Shown here: positions 18,040 through 27,249 of the stretch, one piece after another | Numbering within the stretch: the stretch's first letter is position 1 | Layout of the letters: every line of letters begins with the position of its first letter | NCBI GenBank assembly: GCA_025060195.1 | Contig: JANXCQ010000010.1 | Coordinates: 1 to 64,000, forward strand | DNA from: Gemmatales bacterium | GTDB lineage: Bacteria; Planctomycetota; Planctomycetia; Gemmatales; HRBIN36 | Reading direction: 5' to 3' | Length of the DNA: 64,000 bases | Notes under the pieces: generated by a model | What the model saw: only the letters and a program-made list of their open reading frames with translations | Database searches by the model: none | What the model was told of the DNA's origin: nothing | Position numbers and translations under genes: made by a program

Positions 18040-18942
18040 TCAACATTTTGGAAGCCAGTCCACTGGAATGCTATCATGACCCGTAGGATAGTAAATCCGA
18101 CGCCTCAGCGGAGAATAAGGTAATGCGCCGGTGAATGGGGCGCGTATGTGTTGACAGGCGATTTTAGATCATTCTGTTCATTCTCGGCGCCTGCGACGCT
18201 GGCCCATCAACCCAGCCCACAGTGACAGACCTACCCCTATGTAAGGATCAAGTATCCAGTCAGCTGGACCGATGAGGGTCAGTACGTAGCACTCTACCAA
18301 CTGCATCGGAAATTGGCAAGGATGATCAGTCTTTTCCGGGTGGTTCGACTTGACATTAAGGATGTCCCATACCAAGGTTTCCCAATCTCGCTCTACGATT
18401 TCCCAAATATCCGAGGGGTTCTTACCTAACGGGTTGCTGGAAGGTTTTCCTCGATTGGGGCCCTTATAGTGCCGTTTCCCCGGATATTTGACCGGAACGT
18501 GCACGGGGTAGGGCTTAATATGCATTCATCGGATTTGGTAAACTATAAGATAGTCTCCTATCAACCTGAAAACCTTTATTGGCGTCTAAGCCGAGCCCAA
18601 AGCATTAGATGATGGGGATGCGAAAGTGAAATCTATGTTCTTTGAACATGAGGTACTAAAGAGCGACTAACGCGAAAGGCTCGCCACACTCCATAAAATT
18701 GCCCACCTACCAATATAGGTTCCCATCCGCTCATAGAAGTGTCATTAGCTCTGTCAAAACAGCTAGCATAATCCTAGATAGCATCCTAACATGATGCGAA
18801 GCTCAAACTCTTTAGCGGGGGTGTGAAGCTGGCAACTATATAAATCACGCTCGGCTGCTCATCCCGAAATCTAGCCGATCAGTTCGGAAACTTCGCTACC
18901 TTGGATGACAATTTGCGGGTCCGGTCTAAACTTATTTTGCAT
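18040..18942 (-). pseudogene. Decayed BglII-type DNA methyltransferase
   Basis: A beta-order DNA methyltransferase can be followed on the minus strand through stops and frameshifts. From the start side: IVIQGSEVSELIG, then SFTPPLK at the place of the TSPPY motif, then (shifted) DGNLYW-stop-VGNFMECGEPF, FKEHRFHFRIPII-stop-CFGLGLDANK and RFSG-stop-stop-ETIL-stop-FTKSD. An open 115-codon stretch (18178-18525) follows with VPVKYPGKRHYKGP, NHPEKTDHPCQFP and DPYIGVG (AdoMet-site motif). After two more stops the C-terminus continues as GALPYSPLRRRIYYPTGHDS. Several stops fall where relatives have Trp, Gln or Arg, as expected from C-to-T or G-to-A changes. It lies immediately upstream of the decayed endonuclease in the usual M-then-R order. 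Confidence 0.75.
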
Positions 18943-18993
18943 AGGCGCGAGATTAATAACCAGCAGAAATTATTTCCTTTTCAGTCTGCCTTA

Positions 18994-21306
18994 CTACGTT
19001 AGCATACTCCATTGGCCTAATGGGAACTCTCGGCGGAGGTGAGTGGCGGCGAGGACAAGGTTCCGAAGTGCGGGAATGACTTCTTCCCAGCGGCGTGTCT
19101 TGAGACCGCAATCCGGATTAACCCAAACCCTTTGCGGCGGAATGACGCGCACCACGCGACGCAGAATCGCTAGTATGCTTTCTACGGTTGGGACCTCCGG
19201 GGAGTGAACGTCGTAAACCCCAGGGCCGATTTGTCGGGGATAGCTATAGCGTTCGAAAGCTTCAATCACCTCCCCGCGACTTCGCGTGGCCTCAATGGTG
19301 ATGACATCAGCGTCGAGTTGCTCGATGTAAGGCAAGATTTCATTGAACTCCGAGTAGCACATGTGAGTGTGAATCTGGGTTTCCGGTTTAGCTCGGGAGG
19401 CGAGTCGGAAAGCTTTCACGGCCCAATGGAAATACTCAGGCCAGTGGGCGCGCTGAATGGGAGCGAGTTCGCGGAAGGCAGGTTCGTCAATCTGGATGAC
19501 CATGATGCCGGCCGACTCGAGGTCGCGAACTTCGTCTTGCAGAGCCAAGCCTAATTGCCAGGCGACTTCGTGTCGGGGCAGATCTTCGCGCACAAAACTC
19601 CAGGCCAGGATGGTGACCGGTCCTGTCAGCATTCCTTTCATGGGCCGTTGGGTGAGTGATTGCGCAAACGTGATTTCTTTGAGGGTCATCGGCTGGGGTC
19701 GGACGATGTCGCCATAAATGATGGGAGGGCGGTAAACGCGTGTGCCATAAGAGAGCACCCATCCTTGCTGCGTCAGGGCAATGCCCATGAGTTTTTCCGC
19801 AAAGAATTCGACCATGTCGCTGCGTTCAAACTCGCCGTGTACTAAAACATCGAGTCCCATTTGTTCTTGGACTTGAACAACGTGGCGTATTTGGTCGCGA
19901 ATGAACTGATCGTATTGGTCGGCGGAAATGCGTCCGTTCTTGTAAGCATTGCGCATGCGGCGTACTTCCTCGGTTTGCGGGAAGCTGCCGATAGTGGTAG
20001 TGGGAAATAGCGGTAAGCGCAGGCGTTGGCGCTGCAATCGGTCGCGTTCGTCGTACGGAGCGTCACGTATGAAATCTCTGTCAGTGAGCGAAGCGATGCG
20101 TTGGCGAATGGTCGAGATGTTCCAGGAATCTGGAGCTGGGGAATAGTTGTTCCACTCGCGTAAAGCAGTTTCATCTTCCTCGGAGCGTGGAGCGGCGTCG
20201 TCGAGCAGATAACGTAATAATCGCAATTCGACTAAACGCTCGTTCGCGAAAGCGAGTCGTTGCCGGAGAGCGGGTTCCAGCTTTTGCTCAACGGAGACGC
20301 TTACTGGTAAATGAGCCAGGGGGCCAGCATTACTGAGCCAAATTTCTGCCTGAGTCGCCGCTCGGATGTGCTTCACCCATTCGGCCACGGACCGTAGATG
20401 GGTCTTCCAGACATTCCGTCCATTGACGATGCCGAGTATGAGAATTTGTTGTGCGTGGAGAGGACGACGTTGCAGAGCTGTGATCAGTTCTTGTACCGAC
20501 GATTCGCGCAGAGTCGTGGCCCCGCGGCAATGCACCAAGTCTATGCCGAAACCTCGTACAGGAAGCTGAAGGAACGCATCCCAAGGTGCGGGTGTTTCGT
20601 AATAAGTGAAAAGCAAGATGGGGGCTTGTTGGGCCAATTGTTCGTAGGCCTGGTGAATGAGCGGCCAATGCTCCGGGGGCACGTCGCTAACGAGTGCCGG
20701 CTCATCGAGGTGCACAAACTCTGCACCCGCTTGCCGACACCGCGCTAGTAACTCCGAGTAAACGGGGGTAAGTTTCGACCAGAGCTTGGGCCAAGCGGCG
20801 CGTGGGTAACCTTTACTGAGGGCTAAAAAGGTGTATGGCCCGATCAAATAAGGTACGCCCATCTGATACTGCGCTCGAGCCAGAAGAGGCTTAGCCCAGA
20901 CCAGTCGGAAGTCGGATTCCTCGGCGACGGGTGGAACCAAGTAGTGATAGTTGGTGTTGAACCATTTGGTCATTTCCCAGGCCTGGGCACCGCGAGCAAG
21001 GCGGTAATAGGCCGCCAAGTCAAGAGGAGCATCCCAGGAACGTCCGATGCGTAGACCGTCTGCGATCGCCTCAGGAATAAGACCGAACATCAAGGCGTGG
21101 TCGAGCATCGGGTCGTAGAAGGTCATTTCGCCGACGGGATAATAGTCAACTGATGCATGATAAATTCGCAAACGCTCGCGTTCCAGGCGATCGAGACCTT
21201 CCCGGAGTTGCACTTCCGGGATTTCCTGCTGCCAATATCCTTCGATGAGGCGCTTGTATTCGCGGTTGGCACCGAGTCGAGGGTAACCGTAGGCGTAAGT
21301 TTTCAT
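18994..21306 (-). CDS. metE: Cobalamin-independent methionine synthase
   Basis: A 770-residue 5-methyltetrahydropteroyltriglutamate-homocysteine methyltransferase, the normal length for MetE. The N-terminal domain begins TYAYGYPRLGANREYKR and the C-terminal catalytic domain carries all four zinc ligands: His648 and Cys650 (HMC), Glu672 (TIEATRSRG) and Cys733 (NPDCGLKTR), each offset by exactly 7 from E. coli MetE numbering. The enzyme makes methionine from homocysteine in the cytoplasm without B12. GGAG lies ~9 nt before the ATG. A 14-bp palindrome sits upstream as a possible operator; no B12 or SAM riboswitch is recognisable in the 106-bp leader. Confidence 0.97.
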   Translation of the reverse strand: MKTYAYGYPRLGANREYKRLIEGYWQQEIPEVQLREGLDRLERERLRIYHASVDYYPVGEMTFYDPMLDHALMFGLIPEAIADGLRIGRSWDAPLDLAAYYRLARGAQAWEMTKWFNTNYHYLVPPVAEESDFRLVWAKPLLARAQYQMGVPYLIGPYTFLALSKGYPRAAWPKLWSKLTPVYSELLARCRQAGAEFVHLDEPALVSDVPPEHWPLIHQAYEQLAQQAPILLFTYYETPAPWDAFLQLPVRGFGIDLVHCRGATTLRESSVQELITALQRRPLHAQQILILGIVNGRNVWKTHLRSVAEWVKHIRAATQAEIWLSNAGPLAHLPVSVSVEQKLEPALRQRLAFANERLVELRLLRYLLDDAAPRSEEDETALREWNNYSPAPDSWNISTIRQRIASLTDRDFIRDAPYDERDRLQRQRLRLPLFPTTTIGSFPQTEEVRRMRNAYKNGRISADQYDQFIRDQIRHVVQVQEQMGLDVLVHGEFERSDMVEFFAEKLMGIALTQQGWVLSYGTRVYRPPIIYGDIVRPQPMTLKEITFAQSLTQRPMKGMLTGPVTILAWSFVREDLPRHEVAWQLGLALQDEVRDLESAGIMVIQIDEPAFRELAPIQRAHWPEYFHWAVKAFRLASRAKPETQIHTHMCYSEFNEILPYIEQLDADVITIEATRSRGEVIEAFERYSYPRQIGPGVYDVHSPEVPTVESILAILRRVVRVIPPQRVWVNPDCGLKTRRWEEVIPALRNLVLAATHLRREFPLGQWSMLT

Positions 21307-21344
21307 GCATTGGGTCTCCGATGGATCAGCCAGGGGTATGGTCT

Positions 21345-21358
21345 GAACGTCGACGTTC
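21345..21358. promoter_or_regulatory. Perfect 14-bp palindrome upstream of metE
   Basis: GAACGTCGACGTTC is a perfect palindrome 38-52 bp upstream of the metE start, within the short spacer to the preceding gene. Its symmetry and place suggest a repressor or activator site; the cognate regulator is not in the window. Confidence 0.45.
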
Positions 21359-21412
21359 TAGCTCGGCGCTCAATTTAGAAGAATCTCACCTAACGGCCAG
21401 GCAACAAAGCGG

Positions 21413-24085
21413 TTAATTCCACGACCAAATTTCGGCGTGATGCACAGCCCACAGCGGGTGGAATCGGCCCACGCGCAAGCTTTGCCAACAGGCTACGAAA
21501 CTATCTACTTCCCATAACGGGACGACCCATGCTTGCTCGACGAGATACGCATGCAATTGGTGTAAGGTAGCGCGAAGCGAGGTAAAGTCCTCGGCTTGCA
21601 GATAACGTTGGCGCAATTGAGCGATGACAGGGTCTTCGGCTAAACCAAATGGGTCAGGCCAAGTCTGACCGGGGGGAGCAGGACTGAGCCAGCGGAACGG
21701 AGTAATGCCTTCATGGGGATATTCGGTTATCCATAATAGCGCGTCGTACGGGACATCGCTTTTCAACCAGGCGGCCCAAAGTTCTTGAGGCGTTACTCGG
21801 CGTATGTCGAGCTTCACCCCGTGCGTGGCCAGTTGGTCGGCCAACGCCTGGACCAATGGTTGTGAAAGGGAATCGTCAGCTACCACCCATGTGATTAGTG
21901 ACGTCAAGGGAGCTTGTGAACCTGTCTTGCTCGATGCTTCGTTAGGAGAAACCTTCGCCCGGACTTTTTGAAACAGTTCACGAGCAAGAGCGGGACGATA
22001 AGGGGAGCGGATGATCGGTGAATAATCGGGATGGTAGGCCCAGCTAGCTAGGGGTATGGGTCCGCCGCTGACACGGTACGTGGTAGGGTCGCGACCGCGG
22101 AGGAAGTTGCGCAGTAAGCTGTCCCTGTCAAGGGCTACAGAGATGGCCTGGCGTAGGTCTTGGGAAGCCACGACGGGCCTTCGGCGATTAAAACCGAGCC
22201 AGGCAACCCGCGGAGTGAAGGGAAATCCCGTGAGTGCCGCTTCTTGTCGAGCCAGGCACACGGTACGGGCGTGGGGAATGTTGCTGAACAGATCGGCGTC
22301 CCGGGCGGTCAAGCCGACCACCAAGTGGAAGGCGCCACATTCGAGGTCTTCATGGGCCTGCCGTGCGTCCCGATAACGACGCAAGCGAATTTCCCGAAGC
22401 GAAGGGCCATCCGGCGCGTGGGGACGAGACCAACCCGGCCGAGCTCGGAATACCCATTCGTTGTCTGTACGCTCAACCAGCATATACGGCCCCGTTCCCA
22501 GCAGGTCCTGGCTTATGTTGGATGTTGCGTTTGATTTGGTCGCATCGCTCGAGTCGTTGACACGTTGTCCACCTGCTACCAGGATGGGAACATTCAACAA
22601 AGACAATGGGTCAACGGGGGGCATGGCTCGTTCTAGGATAAGAAATCCTGCCGAATCGTGGCGCAAAGTCCACTGTGTCCAGCGGCGATCCCACCGGGGG
22701 TCATAGTACCCGTGTTGGGGCAATCCTGCATATTCCAAACTGAACCGTATATCCTGGGCTTGGACTGGCCTTTCGCCTGTGGGGTCTCCTGCAAGCAACG
22801 TCCCTCCGGTTAGAGCCAGCCGCCAACCGCCCCGGTCGCGATAAGGGCTGAATCCGGGACTACTCCAATAGCCTTGCAGTATCAAAGGCGGTTGGCGCGG
22901 TTCGACGAGCCACTCGTAGGTCAGGGCGACGGCAATTTGCTCGGGGAGATGCCAAGCTTGTGCGGGAGAAATGCTTTGGGGCAAGTCGGGCACGCCGATA
23001 ATTAGCAACGGATACTCGCGTAAAAGTTGGCGTTGGAACAACTGTACACGTTCCCAATTGGGCAGTAGGCGAGCGGCCTCGGCTCCTGCGAGCCAGGCCG
23101 CGACCAGGTCACCTGATTCCTGAAGTTTTTGCGCTTGTTTGAGGTGGAAGTCGGCTCGTTCTTGCAGCACCCGCTGGAAGCGTTCGATCGCGGGACTCGT
23201 AGTTCCTGGCAAGCGCGTGCGCAAGCGATCCAAAGCTCGGCGCACTGCTGCGAAGTCACCTCGTGCCAGGGCTCGGTCGGATGTAGTTTCGATCAGCTGG
23301 CGAAACTGAGCCACCATCTCGGCATCGCCAGGATAAAGCGACAATAACCGATCTGCCCATTGCACTGCCTCGTCGAACCGTTCCTCCTGCTGCAAGACCT
23401 GGAGGCGCTCCACGCGGATTTGACGCTCTTGTTTCTCTAAGCGCTGACGTATTTCGTCCCAGCCCTCGCCTCGTAAACCCTGACGCAAGGCCTCGGTGTG
23501 AAACGTCCGGACCTGTTCGATGATGAAATCCACTACCTGCAACGCCTGCGACCGCGTCATGGCGGGCTTGAGTTGGTTAGCTTCCTGGGCAAGTTGTAAA
23601 GCTTCCTGGATAGCAAACACTTCGTAATAGTCCACTCGCTGAACTTCCTCGCGGAGCAGGCTTCGCTGCGCTTCGACTTGTCCTGTAGCATCCACGACCT
23701 GCACTTTGAGTTGCGGTAACTTGTCGGTCTCGAACCTTCGCGGCAACGGTGCCACGCGCAGAGTTTTGCCATCGCGCAGCACCACGCGATCGTGGGGATA
23801 GCCCAAACGGCGCAGCAAGTCTCGCACTGCGGGATGCTGAATGCGTTCGGCTTCCAGAAGCAGCTCGCCTAAAGGCGAGACCGCTGCTTTAGCCAAGGTT
23901 TCGAGCGGAGGCAAGATTGGCAGATCGGTACGCACTTTGGGTGGCTTTGCTTCTTCTTTTTCGTCCACGGGTGTCTGAGCCAACGCGCTGAGCGATACCA
24001 TCGCCAGCACGATGCTTGCGGTCAGACACAATAGGCCCAAGCCGCATATGCGATGATTCGATGGGATACTAATAGAGCGACTCAT
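21413..24085 (-). CDS. SBP_bac_5-type solute-binding protein fused to a long helical N-terminus
   Basis: An 890-residue exported protein. A signal peptide (~10-36, LGLLCLTASIVLAMVSLSALAQ) is followed by ~350 residues of helical, Q/E/R-rich sequence with TPR-like spacing (RFDEAVQWADRLLSLYPGDAEM). The C-terminal ~500 residues resemble family 5 extracellular solute-binding proteins (peptide/nickel type): LLGTGPYMLVER, LRQAISVALDRDSLL and YDALLWITEYPHEG are characteristic. Classical members are ~520-600 residues, so the N-terminal half is an added module. No ABC permease or ATPase is adjacent. It lies between acpS (51 bp upstream) and metE (106 bp downstream). Confidence 0.8.
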   Translation of the reverse strand: MSRSISIPSNHRICGLGLLCLTASIVLAMVSLSALAQTPVDEKEEAKPPKVRTDLPILPPLETLAKAAVSPLGELLLEAERIQHPAVRDLLRRLGYPHDRVVLRDGKTLRVAPLPRRFETDKLPQLKVQVVDATGQVEAQRSLLREEVQRVDYYEVFAIQEALQLAQEANQLKPAMTRSQALQVVDFIIEQVRTFHTEALRQGLRGEGWDEIRQRLEKQERQIRVERLQVLQQEERFDEAVQWADRLLSLYPGDAEMVAQFRQLIETTSDRALARGDFAAVRRALDRLRTRLPGTTSPAIERFQRVLQERADFHLKQAQKLQESGDLVAAWLAGAEAARLLPNWERVQLFQRQLLREYPLLIIGVPDLPQSISPAQAWHLPEQIAVALTYEWLVEPRQPPLILQGYWSSPGFSPYRDRGGWRLALTGGTLLAGDPTGERPVQAQDIRFSLEYAGLPQHGYYDPRWDRRWTQWTLRHDSAGFLILERAMPPVDPLSLLNVPILVAGGQRVNDSSDATKSNATSNISQDLLGTGPYMLVERTDNEWVFRARPGWSRPHAPDGPSLREIRLRRYRDARQAHEDLECGAFHLVVGLTARDADLFSNIPHARTVCLARQEAALTGFPFTPRVAWLGFNRRRPVVASQDLRQAISVALDRDSLLRNFLRGRDPTTYRVSGGPIPLASWAYHPDYSPIIRSPYRPALARELFQKVRAKVSPNEASSKTGSQAPLTSLITWVVADDSLSQPLVQALADQLATHGVKLDIRRVTPQELWAAWLKSDVPYDALLWITEYPHEGITPFRWLSPAPPGQTWPDPFGLAEDPVIAQLRQRYLQAEDFTSLRATLHQLHAYLVEQAWVVPLWEVDSFVACWQSLRVGRFHPLWAVHHAEIWSWN

Positions 24086-24136
24086 GACTGACCTCGACCT
24101 TCAAAATTGAATCGCGCGATGATATGGGAGTATGAC

Positions 24137-24586
24137 TTAGGTTTCGTGTGTATCAGGAGGCAGAGGTTTACTAGCTTCCGTCAACGGTTCGAGATTGTCG
24201 GGACTAGCTACTAAGGCAATAGCACAAGCGGTAGCATAGTGCCGACAATGCGAGATACTCAGAAGGATTTTTTCGATGCCCACAGATTTCATATAGTCGC
24301 GCACCGTCGCTTGTGCATGAACCAGTGGCTGTCCCAAAGAATCGTGCACGATTTCGATGTCTGTCCAAGCCATGCCTTTGGCCCAACCGGTGCCTAACGC
24401 CTTGAACACAGCCTCTTTGGCCGCCCATCGTCCCGCAAAGTGTTCCAGGGCTCGCTTCCGTTTCTGACAGTACGCAATTTCCCGTTCGGTGTAAACGCGG
24501 CGCAAAAAAGTGTCCCCGTGGCGCTCCAACATTCGCGCGATCCGACGGCATTCGACAATATCAGTGCCAATGCCATAAATGTGCAT
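24137..24586 (-). CDS. acpS: Holo-[acyl-carrier-protein] synthase
   Basis: A 149-residue 4'-phosphopantetheinyl transferase of the AcpS type, which transfers the pantetheine arm from CoA to ACP. GIGTDIVE carries the metal-binding Asp9, and FAGRWAAKEAVFKALGTG carries Glu58 and Lys57, at the same numbers as in E. coli AcpS. ILLSISHCRHYATACAIA is the C-terminal signature. The last ~20 residues are an extra polar tail. It is probably the first gene of a minus-strand group with the SBP fusion and metE. Confidence 0.95.
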   Translation of the reverse strand: MHIYGIGTDIVECRRIARMLERHGDTFLRRVYTEREIAYCQKRKRALEHFAGRWAAKEAVFKALGTGWAKGMAWTDIEIVHDSLGQPLVHAQATVRDYMKSVGIEKILLSISHCRHYATACAIALVASPDNLEPLTEASKPLPPDTHET

Positions 24587-24746
24587 GGATCATTTCCATC
24601 TTGGCGCTGGCCATGCGCGAAGTCAATATACCAATTATTCGTACAGTGGCTAAAGCGACATCAGCTGTCGTGATGGATGCCTAGCCGCTGATACTAAAAT
24701 TTTCCTCATTCTCCTATGGTCGAAGCGTAAACCAAAGGGATGAATT

Positions 24747-27113
24747 ATGACTAAGCGGGGCAGACGAGCCACCCGCAAATGGCAGCCAGACGAATTAGTA
24801 TTGCCCACAGGAGATGCTTCTGCATTAGAAAAAACGCGCTATCCCCATCCTTGGCCCGTGGGTCGAACTTTCTGTCGAGCGGGCGACCTCCTTTACTTAG
24901 CTGACCTCACTGCCGCCCAAAGGCAAGCAGTTACCCACGTGGATGGCCCGCTATTAGTCGTGGCCGGACCGGGATCGGGCAAAACCCGCGTGATTACCCG
25001 ACGTATCGTGCACCTTTTGGCCAGCGGTATAAAACCTTGGCAAATTCTGGCCATCACGTTCACTAACAAAGCTGCTCAGGAGATGCGGAACCGGATTGAG
25101 CAATTGGTACCTGGTAGCGGAGTGTGGATCGGTACCTTTCACAGCTTCGCCGCACGCGTCCTCCGCCAGTACGCCGACCGACTGGGACTAGATCGACAGT
25201 TTACCATTTACGACCAAGAGGACCGCAAAGAAGTGTTACGCGACGTCCTGGAGGAAGCGAATCTGGACAACGTCCGTTTCAGCCTGGAAAGCATGCAGTC
25301 GGCCATTAGCCGCGCTAAGAATGCGTTACTGAGCCCTCACGAATTTGCTGCCCGCGCCAGCGATTATTTCAGTCAACAAGTGGCCGAGATTTACCCCTTA
25401 TACGAACGCAAAATGCGGGCGTTGAACGCTCTGGATTTCGACGACCTGCTTTATTACCTGGCGCGGGCGTTGCGTGCCCCCGAACTGGCCGACTGGCGGG
25501 CCGAGCTTGACGCCCATTTTCGTTACATTTTGGTAGATGAATACCAGGATACCAATCACGCCCAATATGTGATTCTGCGGCAGCTGTCCCGCGATTACCC
25601 CAACGTTTGCGTCGTGGGCGACCCGGACCAGTCCATTTACCGTTGGCGTGGGGCTGATATCCAGAATATCCTCGATTTTGAGCGCGATTACCCGGACTGT
25701 ACCATCGTCCGCCTGGAGGAAAACTTTCGCAGCACCGCGGCGATTGTGCGCGTGGCTGACCATCTCATCGCGTTCAATCGCCGCCGCAAACCACGCCAGC
25801 TCTACACCACGCGCACGGGCGGTGAACCAGTTCGGCTGCGATTTTTCCCAGATAGTGATCAGGAAGCCGAGTTTGTTGCCCACTACATTGCGCGCAACGT
25901 CGCGGAAGGGCGTCGTCGCTTCCGCGATTTCGCAGTTTTTCTGCGTATCAATGCCTTATCCCGCATTTTTGAGGAAGCATTTCTGCGGCATCGTGTACCC
26001 TACCAAATCGTTCGCGGATTGGCCTTCTTCGAACGCAAAGAAAACCGCGACGTCCTGGCCTTCCTTCGCTTGTTGTTGAATCCGAAAGACGATGTTTCCT
26101 TCCTTCGAGCGGTGACGGCCGTTTCCGTGGGAATTGGCAATGCTACGCTCAATCGGCTCCGTGAGTATGCAGCTCCACGCGGTCTAAGTCTGCTCGAAGC
26201 GTGCGGGCATGCAGAACGTGTGCCCAATTTGCAATCCCGCGCCGTCGGTGCGCTCCAGAACTTTGCTCGTCTGATAAGCGATTTGCGGCAACTGCTGGAA
26301 CAACCCGCGGCAGAGATCATAGCTGCGGTGATCGAGCGTACCGGCTATCGCCAACAGTTGCTGCAAAGCCGCCACGAAGAAGACCGCGAACGCTTGGCTA
26401 ACATCGAGGAACTGATCTCAGCCGCGGAAGTCTTAGCGGAGGAAACCGGGGACGCCTCGCTCACTCACTTCCTGGAACACGTTGCTCTGGTCAGCGACGC
26501 CGATGGTTTGCGCAGCGAGCAAGACGCTGTCGTGGTTATGACCCTGCACACAGCCAAGGGCCTTGAATTCCCTGTGGTATTTCTCCCGTGCCTGGAAGAA
26601 GGTTTACTACCTCACGAGCGGTCCCGGGGAGACGAAGACGAACTGGAAGAGGAGCGTCGGTTGCTGTTTGTGGGCATGACTCGTGCACAGGACGAACTGC
26701 ATCTCTCCTGCTCGCAAATTCGCCTCTTTCGCGGCACAACACGCTACTGCGTGCCCAGCTCATTTCTCAACGAACTGCCGGGAGAATATGTCGTTGTGGA
26801 AGACTTCACCCGGGGTGCCTCTCCTCTGCCGCATAGTATAACTGCGGCGTCAGGACTTTGCATGTCGGATTCTGCCTTATCCTCGGCAGCGTCCCCGAAA
26901 GTATCCGCCAACGCTGGGCCCTCGGAGGAATCCGTTTGGCGTCCCGGATTATGGGTGCGCCATCAAGTGTATGGCATCGGTTCAGTGGCCTCCGTCAACG
27001 GTATCGGGCCGGGATTGCGCGCCACCATACGCTTTCCCCAATACGGCGAAAAGACCTTTGTCGTGGCAAAAGCGCCTTTGGAAATTCTGGGCTTCTCCCG
27101 ACCTTTGCAGTAG
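24747..27113 (+). CDS. UvrD/PcrA-type superfamily 1 DNA helicase
   Basis: A 788-residue 3'-5' helicase of the PcrA/UvrD/Rep family. Motifs appear in order: Q motif LTAAQRQAV at ~54-62, Walker A AGPGSGKTR at 73-81, motif Ia ITFTNKAAQEM, motif II DEYQDT at 264-269, motif III GDPDQSIYRWRGAD, motif IV LEENFRST, motif V TLHTAKGLEFPVVF and motif VI RRLLFVGMTRAQDEL. The C-terminal ~60 residues (WVRHQVYGIGSVASV...) match the PcrA Tudor-like end that binds RNA polymerase. An unusual ~50-residue charged N-terminal extension precedes the Q motif. It is divergent from acpS. Expected role: DNA repair and replication fork clearance. Confidence 0.93.
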   Translation: MTKRGRRATRKWQPDELVLPTGDASALEKTRYPHPWPVGRTFCRAGDLLYLADLTAAQRQAVTHVDGPLLVVAGPGSGKTRVITRRIVHLLASGIKPWQILAITFTNKAAQEMRNRIEQLVPGSGVWIGTFHSFAARVLRQYADRLGLDRQFTIYDQEDRKEVLRDVLEEANLDNVRFSLESMQSAISRAKNALLSPHEFAARASDYFSQQVAEIYPLYERKMRALNALDFDDLLYYLARALRAPELADWRAELDAHFRYILVDEYQDTNHAQYVILRQLSRDYPNVCVVGDPDQSIYRWRGADIQNILDFERDYPDCTIVRLEENFRSTAAIVRVADHLIAFNRRRKPRQLYTTRTGGEPVRLRFFPDSDQEAEFVAHYIARNVAEGRRRFRDFAVFLRINALSRIFEEAFLRHRVPYQIVRGLAFFERKENRDVLAFLRLLLNPKDDVSFLRAVTAVSVGIGNATLNRLREYAAPRGLSLLEACGHAERVPNLQSRAVGALQNFARLISDLRQLLEQPAAEIIAAVIERTGYRQQLLQSRHEEDRERLANIEELISAAEVLAEETGDASLTHFLEHVALVSDADGLRSEQDAVVVMTLHTAKGLEFPVVFLPCLEEGLLPHERSRGDEDELEEERRLLFVGMTRAQDELHLSCSQIRLFRGTTRYCVPSSFLNELPGEYVVVEDFTRGASPLPHSITAASGLCMSDSALSSAASPKVSANAGPSEESVWRPGLWVRHQVYGIGSVASVNGIGPGLRATIRFPQYGEKTFVVAKAPLEILGFSRPLQ

Positions 27114-27145
27114 TCGCTCCTGGGTTGGCGTAACTTCGGCCCAAT

Positions 27146-27161
27146 TAGCGCATGAGCTAGG
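27146..27161. repeat. 16-bp intergenic repeat, copy B
   Basis: Identical to 16021-16036 (TAGCGCATGAGCTAGG), located between the helicase stop and the sugar isomerase gene. Confidence 0.4.
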
Positions 27162-27249
27162 AAGCACGCGTGTCATCCGCTAAGACTATAACATTCCCTA
27201 ACTGTTATGCGTGCTAACTTTGGAAATGTCTGGCTGCAAGGAGCGAGCC

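Noticed and set aside
17455-18942. Stop codon reassignment or programmed readthrough as explanation for the stop-rich R-M frames
   Set aside because: All three stop codons occur, frameshifts are also present, and neighbouring genes use the standard code, so decay is simpler.
21307-21412. B12 or SAM riboswitch upstream of metE
   Set aside because: The leader is only ~106 bp and shows no B12-box or SAM-I core sequence; only a palindrome is present.
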